From Peribacillus simplex (GTDB taxonomy: Bacteria; Bacillota; Bacilli; Bacillales; DSM-1321), in contig NZ_LNNH01000017.1 of NCBI RefSeq assembly GCF_001542915.1, positions 1,097 through 51,042 of the forward strand: DNA of 49,946 nt. Reading direction: 5' to 3'. Both the position numbers and the translations under genes were made by a program. Below are positions 1 to 9,060 of the stretch, in pieces (the first letter of the stretch is position 1; every line of letters starts with the position of its first letter). The notes under the pieces were generated by a model. The model ran no database searches. It was given only the letters and a program-made list of their open reading frames with translations, and was not told the origin of the DNA.

Positions 1-33
1 AGGATCCCCTTACGTGGGATCCTGTCTTTTTTT
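1..33 (+). terminator. Rho-independent terminator of an upstream gene
   Basis: A perfect 8-bp stem (AGGATCCC at 1-8, GGGATCCT at 16-23) with a 7-nt loop is followed by GTCTTTTTTT. It most likely ends a gene lying left of the window; no coding sequence for that gene is visible here. Confidence 0.75.
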
Positions 34-94
34 GTGTTTTCTTCTCTTAGCTGAAATCACCAGAACCGCTCCACTCGCGAGTAAACCCCAAAAA

Positions 95-316
95 TTCGTT
101 TTGCCAATCGAAGAGTTTTCTTTGCACTGTTTTGGATGGGAAGAGTTAAGAGGAAAACAGTATAAGGGCAACTACTTCTCTGTCGTCGCCTTCGTCTTGC
201 CAATCGAAGAGTTTTCTTTACACTGTTTTGGATGGGAAGAGCGAAAAGGAAAACAGTATAAGGGCAACTACTTCTCTGTCGTCGCCTTCGTCTTGCCAAT
301 CGAAGAGTTTTCTTTA
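95..316. repeat. 96-bp tandem repeat, about 2.3 copies
   Basis: Units begin at 95, 191 and 287 with TTCGT(T/C)TTGCCAATCG and differ at only a few positions; the third is cut off at about 316. Because 96 is a multiple of three, the repeat stays open in frames on both strands, but none has a protein-like composition or a convincing ribosome binding site. I treat it as a non-coding tandem duplication upstream of yqgE. Confidence 0.85.
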
Positions 317-384
317 CTTTTTTTTTACATAAATCCCCTTGTTTTTTCAAACACTAGAGTGGAATTTAAAGGAGAGTTAAAACA

Positions 385-1605
385 ATGGGTATTTTAGAGA
401 GATGGTTGGGTGAAGCGGGAGGGAAGAAGGATCTGCACCTGCTTTTGTTTATCGGCGGACTGTACAGCCTGAGTATTGCTTTGTCCAATACATTCGTTAA
501 TGTGTACTTGTGGAAACAATCCGGTCAAATTGTTGATATTGCTGTATATAATCTAACCGTGGTGCTTTTTCAACCGCTGACGTTTGTTTTTGCCGGCAGG
601 CTGGCGAAGAAAGTGGATCGAATCATTGTATTGCGTCTTGGTGTTATCTTCTTGGCCCTGTTTTATTTATCTGTCCTTTTGGTCGGGACGAGAGCCACGG
701 ATTTCATTTGGCTTCTTGGTGCATTGATCGGGATAGGGTATGGGTTTTATTGGCTGGCGTATAATGTCTTGACTTTCGAGATTACCGAGCCGGAGACGAG
801 GGATTTCTTCAATGGTTTTCTGGGGATTTTATCTTCTCTTGGAGGAATGATTGGTCCGATTCTTTCAGGGTTCATCATTTCGAGGCTTGAAAAATTCACG
901 GGATATTCCATTGTATTCGGATTATCATTGCTTTTGTTTTCCGTTGCCGTTTTTCTTAGCTTTTCGTTAAAAAGGCGTCCTGCTCATGGGAAATACTTTT
1001 TCCTAAGGATTTTGAAAGAGCGGAAAAACAATCGGAATTGGCTGTTGATCACTCGCGCCCACTTTTTTCAAGGACTGCGAGAGGGTACTTTCATGTTCAT
1101 CATTTCAATTATCGTTTACATCCAGACGGATAGTGAACTTGCGTTGGGGAGCTATGGTTTATTGAATTCCGCCATATCATTCGTTGCGTATTTTCTCGCT
1201 TCTCGTTATATAAAACAACCGATGCGAAAAAAAGCGATCTTTATCGGCGGAATCCTGTTATATTCGGGGGTTTTGCTGATCGCATTTGATGTCACCTTCG
1301 GAAAGCTTCTCATTTATGGGGCAATTGTGGCGACCGCCTATCCGATCCTGCTCGTCCCATACATCTCCTTGACCTATGACATCATAGGCCGGGCATGGCA
1401 AGCTGCGGATATGAGGATTGAATATATTGTCGTCCGGGAGCTATTCGTCCATTTTGGAAGGATCGTATCCATTTTGGGGTTCATTTTGTCCGTCCTGTTT
1501 TTTGACTTGAAGCAAGTCCTGCCGATTTATTTGTTGATCGTGGGGGCAGGGCATACGATGATATATTGGTTTGTGCGGAAAATCGATATCAACGACCAAG
1601 ATTGA
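385..1605 (+). CDS. yqgE: MFS transporter, YqgE type
   Basis: A 406-residue integral membrane protein with about 12 hydrophobic segments and a basic central loop (around residues 190-215), the normal layout of a major facilitator permease. The start follows AAAGGAGAG at about 368. It lies directly upstream of pbpA as yqgE does in B. subtilis, which supports the symbol. Substrate is unknown. The gene is followed by its own terminator, so it is probably not cotranscribed with pbpA. Confidence 0.85.
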   Translation: MGILERWLGEAGGKKDLHLLLFIGGLYSLSIALSNTFVNVYLWKQSGQIVDIAVYNLTVVLFQPLTFVFAGRLAKKVDRIIVLRLGVIFLALFYLSVLLVGTRATDFIWLLGALIGIGYGFYWLAYNVLTFEITEPETRDFFNGFLGILSSLGGMIGPILSGFIISRLEKFTGYSIVFGLSLLLFSVAVFLSFSLKRRPAHGKYFFLRILKERKNNRNWLLITRAHFFQGLREGTFMFIISIIVYIQTDSELALGSYGLLNSAISFVAYFLASRYIKQPMRKKAIFIGGILLYSGVLLIAFDVTFGKLLIYGAIVATAYPILLVPYISLTYDIIGRAWQAADMRIEYIVVRELFVHFGRIVSILGFILSVLFFDLKQVLPIYLLIVGAGHTMIYWFVRKIDINDQD

Positions 1606-1633
1606 AAAAGGGGCCTAAAGAGGCCTCTTTTCC
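1605..1633 (+). terminator. Terminator after yqgE
   Basis: An A-rich/GGGGCCT arm and AGGCCTC/T-rich arm form a stem of about 11 bp around an AAAG loop, starting at the yqgE stop codon. The A/T arms would let it work in both directions. Confidence 0.75.
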
Positions 1634-1778
1634 ATGAAGTATGAGCCGTAAGTCACATTTTGTCGAAAGTGGGTCAGATGTTTAATATTTCTAGAACACT
1701 AAGGTAGAAAAAAATAAGAATGTTCTATAGAATAGTAAAGGACCATTATGACTATGTAAAAAGGATGTGTGGCTTAGT

Positions 1779-3956
1779 GTGAATAAAAAGAAAAAGAAAA
1801 AGACGCATGTGCCTTTCAGATTGAATATTCTTTTCTTTTTAGTGTTTGTTTTGTTTTCCGCTCTCATTTTACGCTTAGGTGTCGTGCAGATTGTGTATGG
1901 CGATGATTACCGGCGTGAGATTGAAAGAACAGAGGAAGTGACCGTGAATAATTCGGTGCCCCGTGGGAAAATGTATGACCGAAATCTGAAATTGATGGTC
2001 GACAACCAACCACTGGATGCAATTACATATACACGAAAGCAAGGTACGAAACCAGCAGAAATGGTGGAAACCGCCGAGAAACTTGCGAAGTTGATCGAAA
2101 AAGATACGGATAAAGTGACTGAGCGCGATAAGAAGGATTTTTGGATAATGAATAATCCAAAGCTGGCGGAGAAAAAGGTTACCGATAAAGAGAGAAAGAA
2201 AGTCGAAGAGGGTGAGCTGACAGAGAGTGATTTGTACAAGCTTCAGCTCGACCGGATTACAGAGGATGAAATAAAACTTTCCGATAAGGATATGGAAACC
2301 CTCGCTATTTACAGGGAATTTGCCAGCGGATATGCACTTACGCCGCAGATTGTGAAAAACAAGAAAGTATCGAAGGAAGAATTCGCCAGGGTGAGTGAAA
2401 ACCTCGATTCGCTGCCTGGTGTGGATATATCGACGGATTGGGATCGTTTTTATACGTATAATAAGACACTCAAATCGGTATTAGGTAAAGTATCTTCTTC
2501 CGAAGAAGGTTTGCCGAGTGAAAGTCTCAATTATTATCTGGCGCGTGATTACAGCCGGAATGACCGTGTAGGAAAGAGTTATATCGAGCTTCAATATGAG
2601 GACATCCTCCAAGGGCAGAAAGCGAAAGTAAGGAACGTGACCGACAAATCGGGAAATGTCGTCGACTCCGAGGTGGTTTCTGAGGGTCAGCGCGGAAAAG
2701 ATCTTATCTTGACGGTTGATATGGATTTACAGCTGGCAACCGAGGAAATCATTGAAAAGCAATTGATTGCCAAGAAAAAATTGGGGAACACGAAGTTTCT
2801 CGATAGGGCGTTCGTCGTGATGATGGATCCTGATACAGGGGAAGTCCTGACGATGGCGGGCAAGAAAATTGAGAAGGATCCGAAGACCGGTAAATCCTCC
2901 ATAGAAGACTTCGCCTTAGGCAATATCACGACTTCCTATACGATGGGTTCTGCCGTGAAAGGTGCCACCGTCTTAACGGGATACAAGCAGGGAGCGATCC
3001 AGCCGGGCACCGTCTTTTATGATACGAAATTGAAGATCAAGGGTACAAAGGCTAAAGGATCGTACAGTAATTTCGGGAACATCAATGATTTGACGGCGTT
3101 GAAGGTGTCTTCAAACGTTTATATGTTCAGGACGGCGATCAATATCGCCGGTGCCCACTATGTGCCGAATGAGCCATTGAATATCAGTTCAAGCGCCTTT
3201 TCGACGATGCGTAATTCATTCTCACAGTTTGGCTTGGGTGTGCGCACGGGAATCGACCTTCCAAATGAAATGGGCGGGTTCAAAGGCTCGGAAACATCAC
3301 CAGGTAAGCTGCTTGACCTTGCTATCGGGCAGTATGATACGTACACACCGATGCAGCTTGTTCAATACGTTTCCTCCATTGCCAATGGCGGAAACCGCAT
3401 GAAGCCACATATGGTCAAGGAAATCCGTGATCCGGTCGATAATAATGAGGAATTGGGACCTGTCGCCGAAGACGTTTCTCCGACGGTCATGAATCGCCTG
3501 GATATGAAAGAAGACTGGATCAAGCGCGTACAAAGCGGTTTCGAGAAGGTTTCAATGGAACAAGGCGGGACAGCTTATAGGTTCTTCGGGAATAAACCGT
3601 ACACAGTCGCTGCTAAAACAGGGACGGCTGAAGCGTTCTATGATGGACCGGACCGCGAGAAGTTCAGTGAGCCTCAAGATACGATGAACATCACGATGGT
3701 GGGCTATGCACCTGCTAAAAATCCTGAAGTTGCATTTGCGGTCGTCGTACCGTGGGCATATCAGGGCCATACGGGTCATGACATGAGTAAAGAAATTGGT
3801 AGGGATATCATGGACACGTATTTCAAACTGAAAAAAGAACGGGCTAAGAAGGAAACGAATAAAGATGCAGAAAAATCGACTGATTTGAAAGTGGAGAATG
3901 GAAAAGACGTTCAAAAGGATCAGGCAGAGGTCAGAAAAAGCCAGAAAAATGAATGA
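1779..3956 (+). CDS. pbpA: Class B penicillin-binding protein 2 (transpeptidase), PbpA
   Basis: A membrane-anchored D,D-transpeptidase that crosslinks peptidoglycan during side-wall (rod-shape) synthesis. It has a lysine-rich cytoplasmic start, one N-terminal membrane helix (about residues 15-35), a PBP dimerisation domain and a C-terminal transpeptidase domain. Catalytic motifs are present: SAVK (Ser about 391), SSN (about 444-446) and KTGT (about 613). The tail is highly charged. At 725 residues it is normal for the family. Two GTG starts are possible: 1767 sits too close to AAGGA at 1761-1765, so 1779 is preferred though its spacing is slightly long. It has its own terminator before the pst operon. 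Confidence 0.92.
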   Translation: MNKKKKKKTHVPFRLNILFFLVFVLFSALILRLGVVQIVYGDDYRREIERTEEVTVNNSVPRGKMYDRNLKLMVDNQPLDAITYTRKQGTKPAEMVETAEKLAKLIEKDTDKVTERDKKDFWIMNNPKLAEKKVTDKERKKVEEGELTESDLYKLQLDRITEDEIKLSDKDMETLAIYREFASGYALTPQIVKNKKVSKEEFARVSENLDSLPGVDISTDWDRFYTYNKTLKSVLGKVSSSEEGLPSESLNYYLARDYSRNDRVGKSYIELQYEDILQGQKAKVRNVTDKSGNVVDSEVVSEGQRGKDLILTVDMDLQLATEEIIEKQLIAKKKLGNTKFLDRAFVVMMDPDTGEVLTMAGKKIEKDPKTGKSSIEDFALGNITTSYTMGSAVKGATVLTGYKQGAIQPGTVFYDTKLKIKGTKAKGSYSNFGNINDLTALKVSSNVYMFRTAINIAGAHYVPNEPLNISSSAFSTMRNSFSQFGLGVRTGIDLPNEMGGFKGSETSPGKLLDLAIGQYDTYTPMQLVQYVSSIANGGNRMKPHMVKEIRDPVDNNEELGPVAEDVSPTVMNRLDMKEDWIKRVQSGFEKVSMEQGGTAYRFFGNKPYTVAAKTGTAEAFYDGPDREKFSEPQDTMNITMVGYAPAKNPEVAFAVVVPWAYQGHTGHDMSKEIGRDIMDTYFKLKKERAKKETNKDAEKSTDLKVENGKDVQKDQAEVRKSQKNE

Positions 3957-3964
3957 ATGAAGTC

Positions 3965-4004
3965 AAAACACGTTTTCGGATAAACCGAAGACGTGTTTTT
4001 TTTT
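3965..4004 (+). terminator. Terminator after pbpA
   Basis: AAAACACGT.TTCGG pairs with CCGAA.ACGTGTTTT around an ATAAA loop and runs into nine T residues. It separates pbpA from the phosphate operon. Confidence 0.9.
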
Positions 4005-4039
4005 GCTATTTTGCCCATTATCAATGCGAATCCGGCATC

Positions 4040-4114
4040 TTTACAATTAACACACAATAATTTACTGAATATTTACAATCCCTTCAAACGGGGTTTACAG
4101 ACTAAAAGTATGAT
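4040..4114 (+). promoter_or_regulatory. PhoP-box tandem repeats and pst promoter
   Basis: Four TT(T/C)A(C/A)(A/T)-like hexamers lie exactly 11 bp apart: TTTACT 4061, TTTACA 4072, TTCAAA 4083 and TTTACA 4094; a further TTTACA is at 4040. Direct TT(A/T/C)ACA repeats with 4-6-bp gaps are the known binding pattern of phosphorylated PhoP in B. subtilis. A -10-like TATGAT is at 4109-4114, placing the last repeats over the -40 to -20 region as in other PhoP-activated promoters. Transcription from here would serve pstS to phoU. The -10 assignment is less certain than the repeats. Confidence 0.8.
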
Positions 4115-4165
4115 TTGGTTGTAGGACAAAATATTCATATAAAAAATTCTTAGGGGGACTTACAA

Positions 4166-5128
4166 ATGAGACGTTTCAAAGGTGTGGCGATGACTGTAGT
4201 GATGGGCGGAGTAATTGCAGTGGCTGCGGGTTGTGGATCTGATGATGCTAAGACAAGCGGCAGTGAAGCAAAAGGGTCAAGCCAGCTGCAAGGGGAAGTG
4301 ATCACGGATGGTTCTTCTACGGTCTTTCCAATCATGGAGGCAGTGGCAGAAGAATATATGAGTGCCCAGCCTGATGTCAAAGTTTCCGTTGGATCATCAG
4401 GAACTGGCGGCGGTTTTAAGAAATTCATCGCCGGTGAGACGGATTTAAGTAATGCCTCACGTCCGGTCAAAGAAGAAGAAAGTGCAATGCTTGATGATAA
4501 GGGAATTAAATATACAGAATTGAAACTGGCATTTGACGGCATTTCAATCGTCGTCAATAAAGATAATGACTTCATCGATTCACTTACGGTTGAAGAATTG
4601 CAAAAGCTGTGGGTTGATGATGGCAAGGTGAAGATGTGGTCGGATATTCGCCCTGAATGGCCGAAGGAAGAAATAAAATTCTACTCCCCGGGAACAGATT
4701 CGGGCACATACGATTATTTCAATGAAGTGATCCTGGAAGAAAAACCGATGGTGGAGAATGCGACGCTATCCGAAGACGATAACGTCCTTGTACAAGGCGT
4801 GGAAGGTGATAAGAATGCGATCGGATTCTTCGGATTTGCCTACTATGCTGAAAATAAAGATAAGCTGAAGATCATTTCCATCGATAACGGAAAAGGCGCT
4901 GTAGAGCCAACTCATGAAACGATTAAAAGCGGGGAGTATGCACCATTGTCCCGTCCGCTTTACACATATGTCGCCAACAAGTCTGTAGCTGAAAAAGAAC
5001 AAGTGGCCGACTATACAGAATTCGTCATTGAAAATGCAGGGGAACTTTCCGAAGAGGTGGGGTATATAAGCCTTCCGGAAGAAGAGTACCAGAAAGATCT
5101 TGATAAATTGAAGGAACTGAAAAAATAA
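4166..5128 (+). CDS. pstS: Phosphate ABC transporter substrate-binding lipoprotein PstS
   Basis: A phosphate-binding lipoprotein delivering phosphate to PstCA. The N-terminus is a lipoprotein signal peptide with lipobox VAAGC (Cys23). Phosphate-binding motifs of the family are visible: DGSSTVFP, SSGTGGG and GTDSGTYDYF. Length 320 residues is normal. The start follows a strong AGGGGG Shine-Dalgarno at about 4152. First gene of the pst operon, directly downstream of the PhoP box, and separated from pstC by a stem-loop likely to affect relative mRNA abundance. Confidence 0.96.
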   Translation: MRRFKGVAMTVVMGGVIAVAAGCGSDDAKTSGSEAKGSSQLQGEVITDGSSTVFPIMEAVAEEYMSAQPDVKVSVGSSGTGGGFKKFIAGETDLSNASRPVKEEESAMLDDKGIKYTELKLAFDGISIVVNKDNDFIDSLTVEELQKLWVDDGKVKMWSDIRPEWPKEEIKFYSPGTDSGTYDYFNEVILEEKPMVENATLSEDDNVLVQGVEGDKNAIGFFGFAYYAENKDKLKIISIDNGKGAVEPTHETIKSGEYAPLSRPLYTYVANKSVAEKEQVADYTEFVIENAGELSEEVGYISLPEEEYQKDLDKLKELKK

Positions 5129-5152
5129 TTGATATTACAGGCTATCAAAAAT

Positions 5153-5177
5153 CCCGCCTTGGCAAGGTGAAGGCGGG
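5153..5177 (+). promoter_or_regulatory. Intercistronic stem-loop between pstS and pstC
   Basis: A perfect 8-bp GC-rich stem (CCCGCCTT 5153-5160, AAGGCGGG 5170-5177) with a 9-nt loop and no following T tract. It is therefore more likely an mRNA-stabilising or processing hairpin than a terminator. From memory, the B. subtilis pst mRNA is processed so that pstS transcript exceeds the rest; this element would fit that role (inference). Confidence 0.6.
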
Positions 5178-5228
5178 GGCAACGGCTTGTAAATCCAAAT
5201 ATTGCGGGTCTGAAATGGAGGATGCAAG

Positions 5229-6167
5229 TTGGAACTGAGAAAAACAGAAACCTATTCTGTACAGCAAATGATCCTGGAAAAGAAAAGCAAGAAAAAAATA
5301 AATGTAGAAAAAATCATACCGAAGCTCTTGTTCCTTATGGCGGCCATTTCCGTTTTCACTACAATCGGGATTATCCTGACGCTCATATTTGAAACATTCA
5401 TCTTTTTTGACAGGGTTTCGATCGTCGAATTTTTCACGGAAAGCAAGTGGCTCCCATTTGCATCTGTTCCTTCATTTGGAATCATGCCCCTTGTCGTTGG
5501 GACGTTGAAGATTACGGTGATAGCTGCGGTGGTTGCCGTTCCGATAGGGCTTGCAACAGCCATTTTCTTGAGTGAATATGCATCTGAGAAAACACGGAGG
5601 ATCATCAAGCCGATATTAGAAGTTTTAGCCGGGATTCCGACTATCGTTTACGGCTTCTTTGCCTTAACTTTTGTAACACCGGTTTTGCGGGATCTATTTC
5701 CTTCCCTTGACATGTTCAATGCCTTAAGTCCCGGGATCGTTGTAGGAATCATGATCATGCCGATGGTGGCCTCTTTGTCGGAAGATGCCCTTGTTTCAGT
5801 ACCAAAGTCGATTCGCGAAGGTGCGTATGCGCTTGGTGCAACGAAACTTGAAACGACCATTAAAGTGGTATTGCCGGCGGCCATATCCGGAATTGTCGCA
5901 TCCATCGTGCTTGGCTTATCCAGGGCGATCGGCGAGACCATGATCGTGAGTGTGGCAGGGGGCTCGACCCCGAGCATGAATATGGATGTCACTTCATCGA
6001 TTCAAACGATGACCGCCTATATCGTACAGGTCAGTTCAGGGGATGCAGGGTATGGGACAACGATCTACTACAGCATCTATGCGGTGGGAATGACACTGTT
6101 CGTCTTTACGCTTGTTATGAATTTACTGGCGCAGTTCATCTCTCGCAGATTCAGGGAGGAATATTAA
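5229..6167 (+). CDS. pstC: Phosphate ABC transporter permease PstC
   Basis: One of two membrane permeases of the Pst importer. The 312-residue protein has a charged N-terminal cytoplasmic tail and about six membrane segments, with the ABC-permease EAA loop around EGAYALGATKLETT. The start is TTG at 5229 behind ATGGAGGATG, a good Shine-Dalgarno. pstA begins 4 nt after its stop, so the two are translationally linked. Its own gene follows the pstS hairpin and would be expressed from the same PhoP-dependent promoter. Confidence 0.95.
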   Translation: MELRKTETYSVQQMILEKKSKKKINVEKIIPKLLFLMAAISVFTTIGIILTLIFETFIFFDRVSIVEFFTESKWLPFASVPSFGIMPLVVGTLKITVIAAVVAVPIGLATAIFLSEYASEKTRRIIKPILEVLAGIPTIVYGFFALTFVTPVLRDLFPSLDMFNALSPGIVVGIMIMPMVASLSEDALVSVPKSIREGAYALGATKLETTIKVVLPAAISGIVASIVLGLSRAIGETMIVSVAGGSTPSMNMDVTSSIQTMTAYIVQVSSGDAGYGTTIYYSIYAVGMTLFVFTLVMNLLAQFISRRFREEY

Positions 6168-6170
6168 GAC

Positions 6171-7049
6171 ATGAAGCTGATAAATAAAAGTCATGTTGCA
6201 AAAAAGATGCCCGTAAGGCTGGCGGTCAACACGATATGTAAAGGATTGTTTTTCTTGGCAACACTGGTTGGCCTTATCGTATTGGCCATCTTATTTTATC
6301 GGATATTCACTCAAGGAATTGGCCATTTGAATGGGGATTTCCTGCAGAATTTCGCTTCGAGGAAGCCAGAGGAAGCTGGGATAAAAGCGGCCTTGATCGG
6401 GTCGATCTGGTTGATGGCCGTCGTTGCGCCCGTTTCGCTTATGCTTGGTGTAGGGACGGCCATTTATTTAGAGGAATATGCGAGGAAGAATTGGATCACC
6501 ACTTTCATCAAAGTGAACATCTCCAATTTGGCAGGGGTTCCGTCGATCGTGTTCGGATTGCTTGGCTTAACGGTTTTCGTCCGGGCTCTAGCATTGGATC
6601 GGTCCGTATTGGCGGCAGGCTTGACGATGAGTCTCCTCGTCCTTCCCGTTATCATCGTGGCTGCCCAGGAGGCGATACGTGCCGTCCCGCGTGATTTAAG
6701 GGAAGCTTCCTTTGGGATGGGAGCAACAAAATGGCAGACGATACGGAAAGTTGTCCTGCCAGCTGCCATACCTGGCATATTGACGGGCGGAATACTTGCT
6801 TTATCAAGGGCAATCGGAGAAACGGCTCCATTGGTTGTGGTAGGTATCCCACTGTTCATCGCCTTTTTGCCGCAAACGGTGCTGGATACATTTACCGTGC
6901 TCCCGATGCAAATTTATAATTGGACATCTCGTCCACAGGAGGAATTCCAGCAGGTCGCTGCCGCAGGAATCATCGTATTGCTCATCTTGTTGATTTTTAT
7001 GAACTCAGTCGCGGTCCTGATTCGAAATAAATTCCAGAAAAGATACTGA
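6171..7049 (+). CDS. pstA: Phosphate ABC transporter permease PstA
   Basis: Second permease of the phosphate importer, 292 residues with about six membrane helices and an EAA loop ([14 protein letters not shown]). The ribosome binding site GGGAGGAAT lies inside the end of pstC, and only a few bases separate the genes, implying coupled translation with PstC, its partner in the membrane heterodimer. The family assignment is secure from order and the EAA loop. Confidence 0.95.
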   Translation: MKLINKSHVAKKMPVRLAVNTICKGLFFLATLVGLIVLAILFYRIFTQGIGHLNGDFLQNFASRKPEEAGIKAALIGSIWLMAVVAPVSLMLGVGTAIYLEEYARKNWITTFIKVNISNLAGVPSIVFGLLGLTVFVRALALDRSVLAAGLTMSLLVLPVIIVAAQEAIRAVPRDLREASFGMGATKWQTIRKVVLPAAIPGILTGGILALSRAIGETAPLVVVGIPLFIAFLPQTVLDTFTVLPMQIYNWTSRPQEEFQQVAAAGIIVLLILLIFMNSVAVLIRNKFQKRY

Positions 7050-7066
7050 ACGAGGAGGAAGGTAGA

Positions 7067-7894
7067 ATGAATATGACCTTAACGAGAGAAAAAGAGTCAA
7101 CAGCCATCGCGACGGATGCTGTACAACCCGCCGCCTTACCGGAAAAGGTATATGAAACGTCCGATCTCAATTTATGGTATGGGGAAAACCACGCTTTGAA
7201 AAATATTAACCTTGATATGCATCAAAATGAAGTGACAGCCATCATCGGGCCTTCTGGATGCGGAAAATCCACCTATATCAAAACATTGAATAGAATGATC
7301 GAATTGGTACCGGATGTCAAAACGACAGGTCAGATCAAATACCGGAACAGAAATATCCTGGATCAGTCATACAGGGTTGAAGATTTACGGACACAGGTGG
7401 GCATGGTCTTTCAAAAACCTAATCCGTTTCCTAAATCCATATACGATAATGTGGTCTACGGACCAAGAACCCATGGCATCAAAAACAAAAAGATACTGGA
7501 TGAAATCGTTGAAAAGAGTTTAAAAGGGGCAGCCATTTGGAATGAAGTGAAAGACCGGCTGCACGAAAATGCCTACGGACTTTCAGGTGGACAGCAGCAG
7601 CGCCTTTGCATTGCCAGGTGTTTGGCAATCGAACCGGATGTCATTTTAATGGATGAACCGACTTCTGCCCTTGATCCGATTTCCACCCTGAAGATAGAAG
7701 AATTGGTCCAGGAACTGAAAAAGGACTTCAGTATCATCATCGTCACCCATAACATGCAGCAAGCGGCGCGTATTTCCGATAGAACGGCCTTCTTCTTAAA
7801 CGGGGAAGTCGTAGAGTACGCCAATACCGACACCATTTTCTCCAATCCGGATGATAAAAGAACGGAAGACTACATTACAGGGCGCTTCGGTTAA
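7067..7894 (+). CDS. pstB: Phosphate ABC transporter ATP-binding protein PstB
   Basis: The cytoplasmic ATPase driving phosphate import. It shows Walker [13 protein letters not shown] signature LSGGQQQR, Walker [13 protein letters not shown] and the H-loop [10 protein letters not shown]. It is 275 residues with an N-terminal extension of about 30 residues compared with minimal PstB proteins. The start at 7067 follows CGAGGAGGAAGG; an in-frame ATG at 7073 is an alternative. B. subtilis has two PstB copies (pstBA, pstBB); here only one is present and phoU follows it. Confidence 0.96.
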   Translation: MNMTLTREKESTAIATDAVQPAALPEKVYETSDLNLWYGENHALKNINLDMHQNEVTAIIGPSGCGKSTYIKTLNRMIELVPDVKTTGQIKYRNRNILDQSYRVEDLRTQVGMVFQKPNPFPKSIYDNVVYGPRTHGIKNKKILDEIVEKSLKGAAIWNEVKDRLHENAYGLSGGQQQRLCIARCLAIEPDVILMDEPTSALDPISTLKIEELVQELKKDFSIIIVTHNMQQAARISDRTAFFLNGEVVEYANTDTIFSNPDDKRTEDYITGRFG

Positions 7895-7912
7895 CGAGAA
7901 AGGGTGATAATC

Positions 7913-8566
7913 ATGATCGTTCGTGAAAATTTTGAACTTCAATTGAAAGAGCTTCAAGAAAAAGTGGTCGATTTGGCCAACCTAGCTTCGGATGCCATTT
8001 CAAAATCATTCGCTGCGCTGGAAAATAGGGATGCAGAAGCGGCATTGGAAGTCATTGAAGATGATACGAAAGCGGATTTACTGGAAGAGGAAATCAATGA
8101 TTTTGCGATTTTGCTGATTGCCAAGCAGCAGCCTGTTGCCATTGATCTAAGAAGGATCATTGCGGCCATAAAAATTGCCTCCGACATTGAAAGGATGGCA
8201 GACTTTGGCGTCAATATCGCCAAGGCGGCAATCCGTATCGGCGATCAGGAGTTCATCCTCCCTTTGACTCCGCTGCAACAGATGTATGATATCACGCTAA
8301 AGATGATCGAACTCTCGATAGAAGCATTCGAGAAGGAAGATGTCGTGTTATCCAGGGAAATTATCGAAATGGATGAAGAAGTCGATCGTTTTTATGGAGA
8401 AATGATTCGCAGCCTTCTCCGGCTTTCTGATGAAAAGAACCTTCAGCAGGTCACGCAGCTCTCATTCATTGCCCGCTATTTGGAAAGGACTGCGGATCAC
8501 ACGACCAATATCGCCGAAAATATTTATTTCCTTGTAAGAGGTAGATACATCGGCAGAAATGACTGA
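7913..8566 (+). CDS. phoU: Phosphate signalling complex protein PhoU
   Basis: A 217-residue, mostly helical protein with two repeated three-helix PhoU domains; conserved elements such as the LEEEINDFAILL and IERMADFGVNIAK helices and the second-half match (YLERTADHTTNIAENI) are visible. PhoU dampens Pst transport or the linked kinase when phosphate is sufficient. The start ATG 7913 follows AAAGGGTG with good spacing; a GTG at 7904 overlaps that site and is less likely. It ends the operon before a strong terminator. B. subtilis lacks phoU at this place, so this is a family difference. Confidence 0.93.
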   Translation: MIVRENFELQLKELQEKVVDLANLASDAISKSFAALENRDAEAALEVIEDDTKADLLEEEINDFAILLIAKQQPVAIDLRRIIAAIKIASDIERMADFGVNIAKAAIRIGDQEFILPLTPLQQMYDITLKMIELSIEAFEKEDVVLSREIIEMDEEVDRFYGEMIRSLLRLSDEKNLQQVTQLSFIARYLERTADHTTNIAENIYFLVRGRYIGRND

Positions 8567-8581
8567 TCCAATCCGCAAGTG

Positions 8582-8612
8582 AAAAAAGAGGCTTTGGAAA
8601 AAGCCTCTTTTA
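8582..8612. terminator. Bidirectional terminator between phoU and the 8620 gene
   Basis: AAAGAGGCTTT pairs with AAAGCCTCTTT around a short GGAA loop, with A and T runs on either side. It can end both phoU on the plus strand and the convergent minus-strand gene. Confidence 0.88.
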
Positions 8613-8619
8613 TTATTGA

Positions 8620-9060
8620 TTAATGAGATAAAGTATTGGCCAATTGCCGATAAGACATCGTATTCGTGACCACGAACTCACCGATTTGAATTTTTTTCGA
8701 GAAGCCATGCTCGTTCATGTAAGCCTCAAACTCAGATGCATCATCGATGATCTTTTTCTCGAAAAGCCGCTTGGCAATTTCAGTTGTGGTCATATTCGAT
8801 TTGACTTTTATGGTATATGAGACGATAGCCGATTCCTCAGCATTCGGAGAATGATCGGTCTCCTTTGACGGCTGGACAGTTTGCTTCGCTTCTTCATGGG
8901 GAAGCGAGACAACGAATCCGTCATTCTCGAGCATTTCCTTCGCTTCCTCAATGGTCACATTGGTTTCTTTCAATAATCCGGTTCCATAGTAACAGCCGGC
9001 AAAGATGCAAGTCGTGAAGATGATTCCGGCGGAAATGCCCTGCAGTCTTGCCTTAAACAT
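8620..9060 (-). CDS. Membrane-anchored protein related to the N-terminal part of MltG
   Basis: A 146-residue protein with one N-terminal membrane helix and an extracellular remainder. A region rich in Glu/Lys/Thr is followed by a C-terminal module (YTIKVKSNMTTTEIAKRLFE onward) resembling the small LysM-like domain at the front of MltG lytic transglycosylases (initiates with a non-catalytic substrate-binding fold). The catalytic MltG domain is absent, so I infer a binding or accessory role at the wall, not enzymatic activity. ATG 9060 fits the GCGGGGAA site better than ATG 9066. It overlaps the next minus-strand gene by 8 bases, suggesting one operon. Confidence 0.65.
   Translation of the reverse strand: MFKARLQGISAGIIFTTCIFAGCYYGTGLLKETNVTIEEAKEMLENDGFVVSLPHEEAKQTVQPSKETDHSPNAEESAIVSYTIKVKSNMTTTEIAKRLFEKKIIDDASEFEAYMNEHGFSKKIQIGEFVVTNTMSYRQLANTLSH

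Noticed and set aside
14..397. 127-residue plus-strand frame over the 96-bp repeat and its minus-strand counterpart 57-350
   Set aside because: The frames only stay open because the repeat unit is a multiple of three; no good ribosome binding site and no protein-like sequence.
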